Positions 36,252-52,230 are shown, counted from the first letter of the stretch. The stretch: 64,000 bases of DNA from Pseudomonas putida (GCF_004357765.1 NZ_SMTE01000011.1:1-64000); one strand, 5' to 3'. Notes: generated by a model from the sequence alone, not told the origin. Numbers and translations are program-made.

Positions 36252-36716
36252 ATGCAAGGCCACCCGGACGTAATCAACTACCTCGTCACGTTGCTGAAGG
36301 GCGAACTGGCCGCACGTGACCAGTACTTCATTCACTCGCGCATGTACGAAGACTGGGGGCTGACCAAGCTCTACGAGCGTATCAACCACGAGATGGAAGA
36401 AGAGACCCAGCACGCTGACGCCCTGATGCGCCGTATCCTCATGCTGGAAGGCACCCCGGACATGCGCGCCGATGACCTCGAAGTGGGTACCACCGTGCCG
36501 GAAATGATCGAGGCCGACCTCAAGCTCGAGTACAAGGTGCGCGGCGCCCTGTGCAAAGGCATCGAGTTGTGCGAATTGCACAAGGACTATGTCAGCCGCG
36601 ATATCCTCCGTGCGCAGCTGGCCGATACAGAAGAAGATCACACCTACTGGCTGGAGAAGCAGCAAGGGCTGATCAAGGCCATTGGTCTGGAGAACTACCT
36701 GCAATCGCAGATGTAA
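36252..36716 (+). CDS. Bacterioferritin-family ferritin lacking the heme-ligand Met
   Basis: A 24-mer iron-storage protein of 154 aa from ATG 36252 ([11 protein letters not shown]). The ferroxidase ligands Glu18, Glu51, His54 and the later DTEEDH pair are present. Position 52, which is Met and binds heme in true bacterioferritins, is Thr here (EEETQHAD). The P. aeruginosa homologue next to katA, once called bfrA, was re-classified as the heme-free ferritin FtnA for this reason. Automatic annotation will probably still say bacterioferritin. Upstream in-frame ATG 36216 is less likely. Linked to katA, it fits joint defence against peroxide and free iron. Confidence 0.88.
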   Translation: MQGHPDVINYLVTLLKGELAARDQYFIHSRMYEDWGLTKLYERINHEMEEETQHADALMRRILMLEGTPDMRADDLEVGTTVPEMIEADLKLEYKVRGALCKGIELCELHKDYVSRDILRAQLADTEEDHTYWLEKQQGLIKAIGLENYLQSQM

Positions 36717-36725
36717 GTTATCCAC

Positions 36726-36776
36726 AGCATGCAAAAAGCCCCTGGTACCGTCGGTGCCAGGGGCTTTTTGCATGCT
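36726..36776. terminator. Bidirectional terminator between the ferritin gene and uvrA
   Basis: A 24-bp inverted repeat (36726-36749 with 36753-36776, only one wobble) with AAAAA and TTTTT inside symmetric arms, so it functions in both directions for the convergent genes. Confidence 0.92.
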
Positions 36777-36787
36777 ATCGAGAATGA

Positions 36788-39622
<2,835 letters not shown>

Positions 39623-39751
39623 TACGGCCTCGCTTGGCGGGCATAAACAAGGAAGTATACGGCGCACTGCCAGCACGCGGCAAAGCGTCGCGTAGATGCC
39701 GTCAAGCTGTCGGACTGATAGAATCGCCGCCGGTTCACACGAGGTTAATCC

Positions 39752-41146
39752 ATGCACGACACCCACACCGAGCGCATGAGTGGCAGCGAAACACGCGCCG
39801 CAGGGGGCCTGGCCCTGGTCTTTGCCTTCCGCATGCTGGGCATGTTCATGGTCCTGCCGGTGCTGGCCACCTACGGCATGGACCTGGCTGGCGCGACGCC
39901 CGCGCTGATCGGCCTGGCCATCGGTGCCTACGGCCTGACCCAGGCGGTGCTGCAGATTCCATTCGGGGTGATATCCGACCGTATCGGCCGTCGGCCGGTG
40001 ATCTACCTCGGCTTGGTGGTCTTTGCCCTGGGCAGCGTACTGGCGGCTCAGGCCGACTCGATCTGGGGCGTGATCGCCGGGCGCATCCTGCAAGGTGCCG
40101 GGGCAATTTCCGCGGCGGTCATGGCGCTTCTATCGGACCTGACCCGCGAGCAACACCGCACCAAGGCCATGGCCATGATCGGCATGAGCATCGGTCTGTC
40201 GTTCGCTGTGGCAATGGTCGTCGGCCCGCTGCTGACCCGCGCCTTCGGCTTGTCAGGATTGTTCCTGACCACCGCAGGACTTGCCCTGGTAGGCGTCGCT
40301 CTGATTGCGTTCGTCGTGCCCAACACCCACACCACCCTGCAGCATCGCGAGTCAGGTGTGGCGCGTCAGGCCCTCGGCCCGACCCTGCGCCATCCGGACC
40401 TGCTGCGGCTGGATGCGAGCATTTTCATCCTGCATGCGATCCTCATGGCAAGCTTCGTCGCCTTGCCGCTGGCCTTCGTCGAACGGGGCGGGCTGCCGAA
40501 GGAACAGCATTGGTGGGTCTACCTGACCGCACTGTTCGTCTCATTTTTCGCAATGGTTCCCTTCATCATCTACGGGGAAAAAAAGCGCAAGATGAAGCGC
40601 GTGCTGGCCGGTGCGGTTGCCGTGCTGCTGCTGGTCGAGGTGTTCTTCTGGGAGTGGGCTGACAACTTGCGCGGACTGGTGATTGGCACCGTGGTATTCT
40701 TTACTGCCTTCAACCTGCTGGAGGCTTCGCTGCCTTCACTGGTGAGCAAGGTGTCGCCCGCTGGCGGCAAGGGAACGGCTATGGGGGTGTATTCCACGAG
40801 TCAGTTCCTCGGTGCCGCCCTGGGAGGAATTCTCGGTGGCTGGTTGTTCCAGCACGGTGGGCTGGACAGTGTGTTCCTCGGCTGCGCGGTGCTGTGTGCC
40901 GTGTGGCTGGTCGTTGCGTTGCGCATGAACGAGCCGCCGTATGTGACCAGCGTGCGCATGCCGCTGACGCCGGAGGCGGTTCGGGAAGCCGGGCTGACCG
41001 AGCGCCTGATGGCCGTGCCGGGTGTGACCGACGCTGTCGTGGTGGCAGAAGAGTCTGCCATCTACATCAAACTGGATACGAAAATTTTGGACCGCACGAC
41101 CCTCGAGCGTTTGGTAAACCCAGCCTCATCGGCGTGCGAAGCCTAG
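39752..41146 (+). CDS. MFS transporter with C-terminal YAM-like domain
   Basis: 464-aa inner-membrane protein with 12 predicted helices. The MFS motif A is [16 protein letters not shown]. After the last helix (around residue 390) a ~60-residue soluble tail follows ([20 protein letters not shown], then [10 protein letters not shown]), which resembles the ferredoxin-like YAM domain of E. coli YajR. Substrate unknown. The uvrA-MFS-ssb order is conserved in Pseudomonas. A TAGAAT at 39719-39724 may be its -10 box. It ends nine bases before ssb, so the two may be co-transcribed. Confidence 0.88.
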   Translation: MHDTHTERMSGSETRAAGGLALVFAFRMLGMFMVLPVLATYGMDLAGATPALIGLAIGAYGLTQAVLQIPFGVISDRIGRRPVIYLGLVVFALGSVLAAQADSIWGVIAGRILQGAGAISAAVMALLSDLTREQHRTKAMAMIGMSIGLSFAVAMVVGPLLTRAFGLSGLFLTTAGLALVGVALIAFVVPNTHTTLQHRESGVARQALGPTLRHPDLLRLDASIFILHAILMASFVALPLAFVERGGLPKEQHWWVYLTALFVSFFAMVPFIIYGEKKRKMKRVLAGAVAVLLLVEVFFWEWADNLRGLVIGTVVFFTAFNLLEASLPSLVSKVSPAGGKGTAMGVYSTSQFLGAALGGILGGWLFQHGGLDSVFLGCAVLCAVWLVVALRMNEPPYVTSVRMPLTPEAVREAGLTERLMAVPGVTDAVVVAEESAIYIKLDTKILDRTTLERLVNPASSACEA

Positions 41147-41155
41147 GAGAACGTT

Positions 41156-41704
41156 ATGGCCCGTGGGGTTAACAAAGTCATTCTGGTCGGTACCTGTGGC
41201 CAGGATCCCGAAGTCCGCTACCTGCCCAACGGTAACGCCGTGACCAATCTGAGCCTGGCCACCAGCGAGCAGTGGACTGACAAGCAGTCGGGCCAGAAGG
41301 TCGAGCGCACCGAGTGGCACCGTGTCTCGCTGTTCGGCAAGGTCGCCGAAATCGCCGGCGAATACCTGCGCAAAGGTTCGCAGGTGTACATCGAGGGCAA
41401 GCTGCAGACCCGCGAGTGGGAAAAGGACGGCATCAAGCGCTACACCACCGAAATCATCGTCGACATGGGCGGCACCATGCAGCTGCTCGGCGGTCGTCCG
41501 CAGAACCAGCAGCAGGGCGGTGATCCGTACAACCAAGGTGGTGGCAACAACTACAACCAGGGTGGGGGTCAGCAGCAATACAACCAGGCTCCGCCACGCC
41601 AGCAGGCCCAGCGCCCGCAGCAACAGCAGCGCCCGGCGCCACAGCAGCCTGCTCCGCAACCTGCGGCTGACTTCGATAGCTTCGATGACGATATTCCGTT
41701 CTGA
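41156..41704 (+). CDS. ssb: Single-stranded DNA-binding protein
   Basis: Tetrameric SSB for replication, repair and recombination. 182 aa. The OB fold covers residues 1-~110 ([22 protein letters not shown]). A Gln/Gly/Pro-rich linker leads to the acidic tail [11 protein letters not shown], the partner-binding tip. A strong terminator follows. Confidence 0.97.
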   Translation: MARGVNKVILVGTCGQDPEVRYLPNGNAVTNLSLATSEQWTDKQSGQKVERTEWHRVSLFGKVAEIAGEYLRKGSQVYIEGKLQTREWEKDGIKRYTTEIIVDMGGTMQLLGGRPQNQQQGGDPYNQGGGNNYNQGGGQQQYNQAPPRQQAQRPQQQQRPAPQQPAPQPAADFDSFDDDIPF

Positions 41705-41732
41705 TCCGACGGTAGGCGTCTAGCTGGACCAG

Positions 41733-41763
41733 AAACCCAGGGCCTTGGCCCTGGGTTTTTTTT
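41733..41763 (+). terminator. Terminator after ssb
   Basis: AAACCCAGGGCC/GGCCCTGGGTTT 12-bp perfect stem on a TT turn, then further T residues. Confidence 0.93.
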
Positions 41764-42003
41764 ATGGGTTGTTGGCGGTGGGGCGGGTAGGGGCTTGTCT
41801 TGAGATTTATGGTGTTCTCGAGATCGAGCGCCGCTACACCTCTCAAGCGAACCCCCCGAACACCCCACCCCTGACCCACGTCATCGCACCTTCTCGATTC
41901 TTGACTAGTCTTAACCTCTGGCAGCCATCAAAAAGCCGCCACCGTGACTACCAAGAGGCGCCGGCCATGATCCGTGCGTCCACCACCTGATCAGGAGTGC
42001 ACG
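41764..42003. other. Intergenic region before the formate dehydrogenase operon
   Basis: No gene is seen in this 240-base gap. It should hold the fdh promoter. A TTGAC-TAGT-CTTAA element (41901-41914) is a poor match to an FNR/ANR site. A GAGATCGAGCGCCGC fragment near 41819-41833 resembles part of a repeated intergenic element found in other Pseudomonas genomes. Neither is secure. Confidence 0.4.
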
Positions 42004-45000
42004 ATGGATCTCAACCGTCGGCAGTTCTTCAAGGTCGCTGGTATCGGCCTTGGAGGCTCGAGCCTCGCAGCGTTGGGCATGGCCCCGACGCCGGCGTTCG
42101 CCGAGCAGGTGCGTCATTTCAAGCTGACGCACACCAAAGAAACTCGCAACACCTGCCCTTACTGCTCGGTCGGCTGCGGCTTGATCATGTACAGCCAGGG
42201 CGATGCGGGTAAAAACGTCAAGCAGAACATCATCCACATCGAAGGCGATGCCGATCACCCGGTCAACCGTGGGACCTTGTGCCCCAAAGGTGCCGGCCTG
42301 CTCGACTTCATCCACAGCCCCAGCCGCCTCAAGTACCCCGAGGTACGCAAGCCAGGCAGCAATGAGTGGGTGCGGGTCAGCTGGGACGAGGCGCTCGACC
42401 GCGTCGCGACCCTGATGAAGCAGGACCGTGACGCCAACTTCATCGAGAAGAACGCCCAGGGCCAGACCGTCAATCGCTGGCTCAGCACCGGTTTTCTCGC
42501 TGCGTCGGCTGCCTCCAGCGAGGCAGGCTACCTGACCCACAAGGTCGTCCGCGCAACAGGCATGCTGGGGTTCGATAACCAAGCACGTGTCTGACATGGC
42601 CCGACGGTGGCAAGTCTTGCCCCGACGTACGGCCGTGGCGCCATGACCAACCACTGGTCCGATATCGCCAACGCGAATCTGGTCCTGGTGATGGGTGGCA
42701 ACGCAGCAGAAGCGCATCCGTGCGGCTTCAAATGGGTGACCGAAGCCAAGGCGCACAACAAGGCGCGGCTCATCGTGGTCGATCCAAGATTTACCCGTAC
42801 TGCCTCGGTGGCCGATTACTACGCGCCTATCCGTACCGGCAGCGATATCGCCTTCATGGGCGGGTTGATCAATTACCTGCTGACTACCGACAAGATCCAG
42901 CACGAGTACGTGCGCAACTACACCGACGTGTCGTTCATCGTCAAGGAAGGTTACGGCTTCGAAGATGGCCTGTTCAGCGGCTATGACGCAGCCAAGCGCG
43001 TGTATTCAGACAAATCCAGCTGGGGCTACGAACTCGGCGAAGACGGCTTCGCCAAGGTCGACCCGACGCTGCAGCACCCGCGGTGCGTGTTCCAGTTGAT
43101 GAAGCAGCACTACAGCCGCTACACACCGGAAGTCGCGAGCATGACCTGTGGCATGCCCCAGGAGGCCATGATGAAGGTCTGGGACGAGATCGCTACCTGC
43201 TCGGTTCCCGGCAAGACCATGACCATTCTCTACGCGCTGGGGTGGACGCAGCACTCGATCGGCGCGCAGATGATTCGCAGTGCAGCCATGCTCCAGCTGT
43301 TGCTGGGTAACGTCGGCATGCCTGGCGGTGGGGTCAACGCGCTGCGTGGCCACTCCAACATTCAGGGGCTGACCGACCTGGGGCTGTTGTCGAACCTGCT
43401 GCCGGGTTACCTGACTCTGCCGGGCGATGCCGAGCAGGACTACGCCGCCTATATCGACAAGCGTGCGTCCAAGCCGCTGCGCCCTGGACAGCTGTCTTAT
43501 TGGCAGAACTATGGCAAGTTCCATGTCAGCCTGATGAAGGCCTGGTATGGCGCCAATGCCACCGCCGACAACAACTGGGGTTACGACTGGCTGCCCAAAC
43601 TTGACGTGCCAGGCTACGACGTCCTGCGCATGTTCGAGATGATGGGGCAGGGCAAGGTCAATGGCTACATGTGCCAGGGCTTCAACCCGATCGCCGCGTT
43701 GCCGGACAAGAACCGCGTCACCGCGGCCCTGGGCAAACTGAAGTGGCTCGTGGTAATGGACCCGCTGGCCACCGAGACCTCGGAGTTCTGGCGTAACGCC
43801 GGGCCGTTCAACGACGTCGACACCTCCAGCATCCAGACCGAAGTCATCCGTCTGCCCACCACCTGTTTCGCCGAGGAGGACGGATCGCTGGTCAACAGCA
43901 GCCGTTGGCTGCAATGGCACTGGAAAGGCGCCGATGGTCCGGGCGAGACCCGCACCGACGTGCAGATCATGAGCGAGCTGTTCCTGCGCCTGCGTCATCG
44001 CTATCAGGCTGAAGGCGGTACGTATCCAGACCCATTGCTGAACATCAACTGGCCTTACAAGATCGCCGAAGACCCCTCGCCAGAGGAGTTGGCCAAGGAA
44101 ATGAACGGCTGGGCGGTGACCGATATCACCGATCCGACCGGCACCCTGCTCAAGGCCGGCCAGCAGCTTTCGGGCTTCGGTCAGCTCAAGGACGATGGCA
44201 GCACCGCCTCTGGCTGCTGGATTTTCTCTGGCTGCTGGACCGAGCAGGGCAATCAGATGGCCCGACGCGACAACAGCGATCCCTATGGCATGCACCAGGT
44301 GCAGAACTGGGCTTGGGCCTGGCCTGCGAACCGGCGGATTCTCTACAACCGTGCCTCCAGCGATGTGCAGGGCAAGCCGTGGGACCCGGAGAAGAAGCGC
44401 TTGGTGTGGTGGAACGGCAAGGCCTGGACCGGAACCGACGTCCCGGACTTCAAGGCCGACTCGCCGCCGGAGGCCGGGATGAACCCGTTCATCATGAACC
44501 CCGAGGGGGTGGCGCGTTTCTTCGCCATCGACAAGATGGCCGAAGGACCATTCCCCGAGCACTATGAGCCGTTCGAGACGCCGATTGGCATCAACCCGCT
44601 GCATCCGCAGAACAAGAAGGCCACCAGCAACCCGGCTGGCCGGGTGTTCGATTCGGTATGGGACTCCCTCGGCACGCACGATGAGTTCCCCTACGCGGCC
44701 ACCACCTACCGGCTGACCGAGCACTTCCACTTCTGGAGCAAGCACTGCCGCTTGAATGCGATCATCCAGCCCGAGCAGTTCGTCGAGATCGGCGAAGTGC
44801 TGGCCAACGAAAAGGGCATCAAGGCCGGCGACCGAGTGCGGGTGTCGAGCAAGCGCGGGCATATCGACGCAGTGGCGGTGGTGACCAAGCGGATCCGTCC
44901 GCTGCAGGTCAACAACCAGACCGTGCACCAGATCGGCATCCCGTTGCACTGGGGCTTCACCGGTTCGACCCGACATGGCTATCTGACCAACACCTTGGTG

Positions 45001-45072
45001 CCGTTCATCGGTGATGGCAACACGCAGACGCCGGAGTCCAAGTCGTTCCTCGTCAAAGTGGAGAAACTCTGA
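42004..45072 (+). CDS. fdnG: Selenocysteine formate dehydrogenase, alpha (catalytic) subunit
   Basis: Periplasmic molybdopterin enzyme that oxidises formate to CO2. 1022 aa if the TGA at 42592-42594 is read as selenocysteine (Sec197). The surrounding residues [14 protein letters not shown] match the FdnG/FdoG active site exactly, and the next codon is the catalytic-loop His. The Tat signal NRRQFFKV is at residues 4-11; the 4Fe-4S ligands are Cys51, Cys54, Cys58 and Cys93. A SECIS-like hairpin follows the UGA. ATG 42004 fits the Tat signal; an earlier in-frame start adds unrelated residues. The frame continues without change after the UGA, so this is not a pseudogene. Whether it is closer to FdnG or FdoG is uncertain. 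Confidence 0.95.
42601..42627 (+). promoter_or_regulatory. SECIS-like hairpin for UGA recoding
   Basis: The mRNA just 3' of the UGA can fold as GG-U-GGCA-AGUCU-UGCC-CC: a bulged U (42608), stem GGCA/UGCC, and an apical loop with the GU that SelB reads. Outer pairs use 42602-42605 and 42624-42627. The spacing from the UGA and the bulged U resemble E. coli fdnG and fdhF elements. Confidence 0.8.
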
Positions 45073-46022
45073 TGGCCAGCCAAGACATCATTGCCCGCTC
45101 GGCCACCACCACCGTACCGCCATCGGTACGCCAGCTGGAGGAAGTCGCCAAGCTGATCGACACCACCAAGTGCATCGGTTGCAAGGCGTGCCAGGTGGCG
45201 TGTTCGGAGTGGAACGAACTGCGTGACGAGGTGGGCCACAACCACGGTACCTACGATAACCCCCAGGACCTCACCGCCGAGACCTGGACCCTGATGCGCT
45301 TCACCGAGCACGAGCGCGACGATGGCAACCTGGAGTGGCTGATCCGCAAGGACGGCTGCATGCACTGCGCAGAGCCCGGTTGCCTGAAGGCGTGCCCGAG
45401 CCCAGGGGCGATCATCAAGCACGCCAACGGTATCGTCGACTTCAACCAGGACCACTGCATCGGTTGCGGCTACTGCATCACCGGCTGTCCGTTCAACATC
45501 CCGCGAATCTCGCAGAAGGACCACAAGGCGTACAAGTGCACCCTGTGCTCCGACCGGGTGGCCGTGGGCCTGGAGCCGGCCTGTGTGAAGACCTGCCCGA
45601 CCGGGGCGATCGTCTTCGGCAGCAAAGCGGAAATGAAGGTGCATGCCGACGAGCGTATCGTCGACCTGAAGTCACGCGGCTACGACAAAGCCGGACTGTA
45701 TGACCCGGACGGTGTCGGCGGTACCCACGTGATGTATGTACTGCACCACGCCGACACACCGAAACTGTACGCCGGCCTGCCGGACCAGCCGGTGATCAGT
45801 CCGCTGGTAGGGCTGTGGAAGGGCTTCACCAAACCGCTGGCGCTGTTGGCCATGGGCGCGGCGGTGCTGGCAGGGTTCTTCCATTACGTGCGTGTGGGCC
45901 CGCAGCGGGTCGAGGAAGAAGAGCATCCGACACCGTCGGGCGATGGCGTTCACCAGGTGGACCCGTCGGTGCATGTCTACGATCCGAACCGGCCCGGCGG
46001 GCAAGGGGAGCAGCGGCCATGA
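45072..46022 (+). CDS. fdnH: Formate dehydrogenase beta (iron-sulfur) subunit
   Basis: Electron-transfer subunit with four 4Fe-4S clusters and one C-terminal membrane helix. 316 aa. The first cluster motif is [11 protein letters not shown] (Cys34, 37, 40, 44); others are [20 protein letters not shown] and CTLCSD with CVKTCP. The membrane segment is at [19 protein letters not shown]. It shares one base with the alpha-subunit stop (TGATG), so translation is coupled. Confidence 0.96.
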   Translation: MASQDIIARSATTTVPPSVRQLEEVAKLIDTTKCIGCKACQVACSEWNELRDEVGHNHGTYDNPQDLTAETWTLMRFTEHERDDGNLEWLIRKDGCMHCAEPGCLKACPSPGAIIKHANGIVDFNQDHCIGCGYCITGCPFNIPRISQKDHKAYKCTLCSDRVAVGLEPACVKTCPTGAIVFGSKAEMKVHADERIVDLKSRGYDKAGLYDPDGVGGTHVMYVLHHADTPKLYAGLPDQPVISPLVGLWKGFTKPLALLAMGAAVLAGFFHYVRVGPQRVEEEEHPTPSGDGVHQVDPSVHVYDPNRPGGQGEQRP

Positions 46023-46678
46023 ACGACGATAACAAACCCATCCTGCGCTACAACGCCAACGAACGGACCAACCACTGGATCGTGGCCATTCTCTTCGTCA
46101 CGGCGGCTTTGTCCGGTTTGGCGCTGTTCCACCCGGCGCTGTTCTGGCTCAGTCACCTGTTCGGTGGTGGGCCGTGGACGCGGATTCTGCATCCGTTCCT
46201 GGGCGTGGCGATGTTCGTGTTCTTCCTCGGCTTGGTGATCCGTTTCTGGCGCGCCAACTTCATCACGGCCAACGACCGCCTGTGGTTACGGCGTGTCGAT
46301 AGAGTGATGCTCAACCAGGAGGAAGGTGTGCCGCCGATCGGTAAATACAATGCCGGGCAGAAGCTGCTGTTCTGGACCCTGTTGGCGTGCATGCTGATCC
46401 TGCTGATCAGCGGCGTGCTGATCTGGCGGGCGTATTTCAGCCACTACTTCGACATCGGCGCCATCCGTCTGGCTACCTTGCTCCACGCCCTGGCGGCCTT
46501 CGTGCTGATCCTCAGCATCATCGTGCATATCTACGCCGGGATCTGGATCAAAGGATCGATCGGGGCCATGCTGCATGGCTGGGTCAGCCGCGCCTGGGCG
46601 CGCAAACACCATGAGTTGTGGTATCGCGAAGTGACCGGCGACAAGGCCTCTTCGGATCACCGAAGCAAAGAAGGATGA
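46019..46678 (+). CDS. fdnI: Formate dehydrogenase gamma (cytochrome b) subunit
   Basis: Di-heme membrane cytochrome b556 that passes electrons to quinone. 219 aa from ATG 46019 ([21 protein letters not shown]), overlapping the beta stop by four bases. Four hydrophobic segments and histidines in [13 protein letters not shown] and IVHIYAGIW fit heme ligation. The frame is open further 5' inside fdnH but without similarity. Confidence 0.95.
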   Translation: MNDDNKPILRYNANERTNHWIVAILFVTAALSGLALFHPALFWLSHLFGGGPWTRILHPFLGVAMFVFFLGLVIRFWRANFITANDRLWLRRVDRVMLNQEEGVPPIGKYNAGQKLLFWTLLACMLILLISGVLIWRAYFSHYFDIGAIRLATLLHALAAFVLILSIIVHIYAGIWIKGSIGAMLHGWVSRAWARKHHELWYREVTGDKASSDHRSKEG

Positions 46679-46682
46679 GCGC

Positions 46683-47603
46683 TTGAGCACGATACTCGAA
46701 CCTGGGCAGATCGAAGCGTCGGCAGTGATGCCGGCGTTTCTTCACCTGCCGCCCCGCAATCTGTTCGAACGGCGCGCTGAGCGCCTGGAGCAGTTGGCCG
46801 AGGGCAACGCCCTGGGCGATTACCTGCGATTGGTGGCGCGACTTTGTCGTCGCCAACAGCAGCTTGTGGATAACCCTCCCAGCGAATTGCCGCTGGCCGA
46901 AGAGCGTCAGCGCTTGTGCATAAGTCACGGGTTGCCGCCGTTGGCAGCCGACAGCCTGGTGCGCGAAGGGCCCTGGCTGATCTGGTTGCAGGCGCTGCTG
47001 ATCGGCTTCGACGAGACCGGCGACGGCCCACTGGGTGATGCCGTGAAAACGTTACGCGCCAGTGCCGAAAGCCAGCGCAAGGGCTGGGGCGTCGCTTTGC
47101 TCGCGGGCCAATACGATGCAGTCCCCGCCGCGCTGGTGCCATTCATCGGCGCGGCGCTGCAGGCGGCCTGGTCAAGCTGGTTGCTGGCGCTGCCGGAAGC
47201 CGAACTCAAGCCCTCCGGTAGCCTGGCCCAGTGTCCGGCCTGTGGCTCCCAGGCCATGGCCGGTATGGTGCGTAACCGGGGCAAGCACAATGGGCTGCGC
47301 TACCTGGCCTGCTCGCTGTGCAGTTGCGAATGGCACGTGGTGCGGGTCAAGTGTGTGTACTGCGAGTCGAGCAAGGGCCTTCGTTACACCAGCCTGGAGG
47401 ACGATCGTCATGCGCCGGGCAAGGCGCCGCTGCGGGCTGAATGCTGTCCGGAGTGTCAGAGCTACCTCAAGCACCATTACCTGGAGAACGATGCCTACGC
47501 CGAAGCGCTGGCCGACGACCTGGCCAGTCTTGCTCTGGATATACGCCTGGACGAGGAGGGCTTTCATCGGCTGGCGCCGAACCTGATGCTCGCACCTGGC
47601 TAG
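46683..47603 (+). CDS. fdhE: FdhE, formate dehydrogenase maturation factor
   Basis: Cytoplasmic accessory protein required for activity of membrane-bound formate dehydrogenases. 306 aa. It carries rubredoxin-like CxxC pairs: CPACGS (Cys184, Cys187), CSLCSCEW, CVYCESS and CCPECQ. The N-terminal FERRAERLEQLAEGNALGDYLR matches the family. The start is a TTG at 46683, four bases after the gamma subunit; there is no nearby ATG in frame, so the exact start is less certain. Confidence 0.92.
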   Translation: MSTILEPGQIEASAVMPAFLHLPPRNLFERRAERLEQLAEGNALGDYLRLVARLCRRQQQLVDNPPSELPLAEERQRLCISHGLPPLAADSLVREGPWLIWLQALLIGFDETGDGPLGDAVKTLRASAESQRKGWGVALLAGQYDAVPAALVPFIGAALQAAWSSWLLALPEAELKPSGSLAQCPACGSQAMAGMVRNRGKHNGLRYLACSLCSCEWHVVRVKCVYCESSKGLRYTSLEDDRHAPGKAPLRAECCPECQSYLKHHYLENDAYAEALADDLASLALDIRLDEEGFHRLAPNLMLAPG

Positions 47604-47634
47604 GTGGGAGTGTCTACACTGCAATACCGAGTCG

Positions 47635-47664
47635 CCCTTTTCGCGGGCAAGCCCGCTCCCACAG
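47635..47664 (+). repeat. REP element, first of an inverted pair
   Basis: CCCTTTTCGCGGGCAAGCCC followed by GCTCCCACAGG matches the P. putida REP pattern (TTCGCGGG, 2-3 bases, CCCGCTCC, ACAGG). It has an inner GCGGGC-AA-GCCCGC palindrome. Confidence 0.85.
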
Positions 47665-47695
47665 GGACAACACAGGTCTTGACACCTGCGCCGGT

Positions 47696-47727
47696 CCTTG
47701 TGGGAGCGGGCTTGCCCGCGAAAGGGC
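47696..47727 (-). repeat. REP element, second of an inverted pair
   Basis: Nearly the exact reverse complement of the REP at 47635-47664, with a 31-base spacer. The pair (a BIME) sits between fdhE and selA and may act as terminator, gyrase/IHF site or RNA stabiliser. Confidence 0.85.
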
Positions 47728-47757
47728 CATCACAGACAACGGATCAGTCCAAGGTAG

Positions 47758-51110
<3,353 letters not shown>

Positions 51111-51116
51111 GTTCAA

Positions 51117-51212
51117 GGAAGGCAATCGCGCCCGGTGGCGCGGCCGGGCTTCAAACCCGGTTGGGGACGGCAGCCGTTCCCGGGCAGGTTCGACTCCCGC
51201 TGCCTTCCGCCA
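51117..51212 (+). tRNA. selC: tRNA-Sec (TCA)
   Basis: 96 nt with an 8-bp acceptor stem (GGAAGGCA/TGCCTTCC), anticodon TCA in the CTTCAAA loop, a long variable arm, discriminator G and encoded CCA. It is six bases downstream of selB, on the same strand. Confidence 0.97.
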
Positions 51213-51225
51213 TTTTCAGCCTGTC

Positions 51226-51261
51226 AGGGCCTCTTCGCGGCTAAGCCCGCTCTCCGCACAG
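51226..51261 (+). repeat. Degenerate REP overlapping the asparaginase 3' end
   Basis: GGGCCTCTTCGCGG then CTAAGCCCGCTCTCCGCACA follows the REP pattern of the pair at 47.6-47.7 kb. The asparaginase stop is the CTA at 51241-51243 inside it, so the last residues CGERA (by minus strand) are encoded in the repeat. Confidence 0.65.
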
Positions 51262-52230
51262 ATCCAGGGCAAACCACTGCTCTGCCGCTTCGACATCCAG
51301 CCCCGCCCCGAGCAAGGCGAACATCTTGCCCAGTGCCGCCTCCCGGGTCATGCCGCCGCCACTGACCAGCCCGGCAGCGCGCAAGCGGTTGCCCGCCGCA
51401 TAGGTATCGAACACCACAGAACCTTCGGGACACTGGCTGATGGCTGCCAGCATCACTCCACGTGCACGCGCCTCGCGCAGCACGCCCAGCAATGCCTGGT
51501 CATCCGAAGGCCCGGTGCCGCTGCCATAGCACTCCAGCAGCAAGCCCTGAACGCCGCTGTCGAGCAGACCGCGCAGGTGACCGGCCTGCAGCCCCGGGAA
51601 CACCGGCATTACCGCCAGATTGACTGGCTGACGCTGCTGGCGGTAGTCGAGTTCGCCAGGCACGGCCCCTGCACGTTCGCCTTCGCGATGGCGCGGCAGT
51701 GCGGCGAAGGCGTCGAAAGCCTCGCTGCGCAGCTTCGAGGCGCGGCTACCGTGCAGCAATTGGCCATGGAAGTACAGCTGCACGCCCGCATCCAGGCCCT
51801 GTTCGAACTGGCGCAAAGCCCCGCACAGGTTGCTCCAGGCGTCACTGCCCGGCGCCCCGGCCGGCAGCATCGAGCCGGTCAGCAGCACCGGTACCGGCAA
51901 GCCCAGCAGCAGGAACGACAGCGCCGCGGCGCTGTAGGCCAGGCTGTCGGTGCCATGTAGCACCAGCACGCCGTCGTGGCCTTGGGCTTCGACCGCTGTG
52001 ACGATCGCGTCACGCATGGCCAGCCAGTTGTGCTGTTGCATGTTGGCGCTGTCGAGCAGCGGATTCATTTCCTGCAAGGTCCATGGCACCTGCGGGGCTT
52101 CAGGCAGCAAGGCAAGGTGGGCGCGCATGCGCGCATCGAAACCACCGGCCGGCGCCAGGCCTTCGGCCGTTTCGAGCATGCCGATGGTGCCCCCGGTATA
52201 GAGGACGAGAAGATTCTTGACTACACGCAT
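51241..52230 (-). CDS. L-asparaginase, type I (cytoplasmic)
   Basis: Converts L-asparagine to aspartate and ammonia. 329 aa from ATG 52230 (MRVVKNLLVLYTGGTIG), with no signal peptide, so a cytoplasmic AnsA-type enzyme rather than the periplasmic AnsB form. Catalytic Thr12 lies in YTGGTIG; the second pair Thr94-Asp95 is in LHGTDSLAYSAA. Three upstream codons in frame (ATG 52239) are possible but not needed. The C-terminus ends inside a REP-like element. Transcription is convergent with tRNA-Sec. Confidence 0.9.
   Translation of the reverse strand: MRVVKNLLVLYTGGTIGMLETAEGLAPAGGFDARMRAHLALLPEAPQVPWTLQEMNPLLDSANMQQHNWLAMRDAIVTAVEAQGHDGVLVLHGTDSLAYSAAALSFLLLGLPVPVLLTGSMLPAGAPGSDAWSNLCGALRQFEQGLDAGVQLYFHGQLLHGSRASKLRSEAFDAFAALPRHREGERAGAVPGELDYRQQRQPVNLAVMPVFPGLQAGHLRGLLDSGVQGLLLECYGSGTGPSDDQALLGVLREARARGVMLAAISQCPEGSVVFDTYAAGNRLRAAGLVSGGGMTREAALGKMFALLGAGLDVEAAEQWFALDLCGERA

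Noticed and set aside
39623-39751. LexA box between uvrA and the MFS gene
   Set aside because: No CTG-N10-CAG dyad with A/T-rich centre was found in the spacer.
42592-42594. TGA in the formate dehydrogenase alpha gene as nonsense mutation or sequencing error
   Set aside because: Position, flanking residues, downstream hairpin and nearby selA, selB and tRNA-Sec all indicate selenocysteine.
43006-44976. 656-codon frame antisense to the formate dehydrogenase alpha subunit
   Set aside because: Shadow of the sense gene; no motifs, no start signal.
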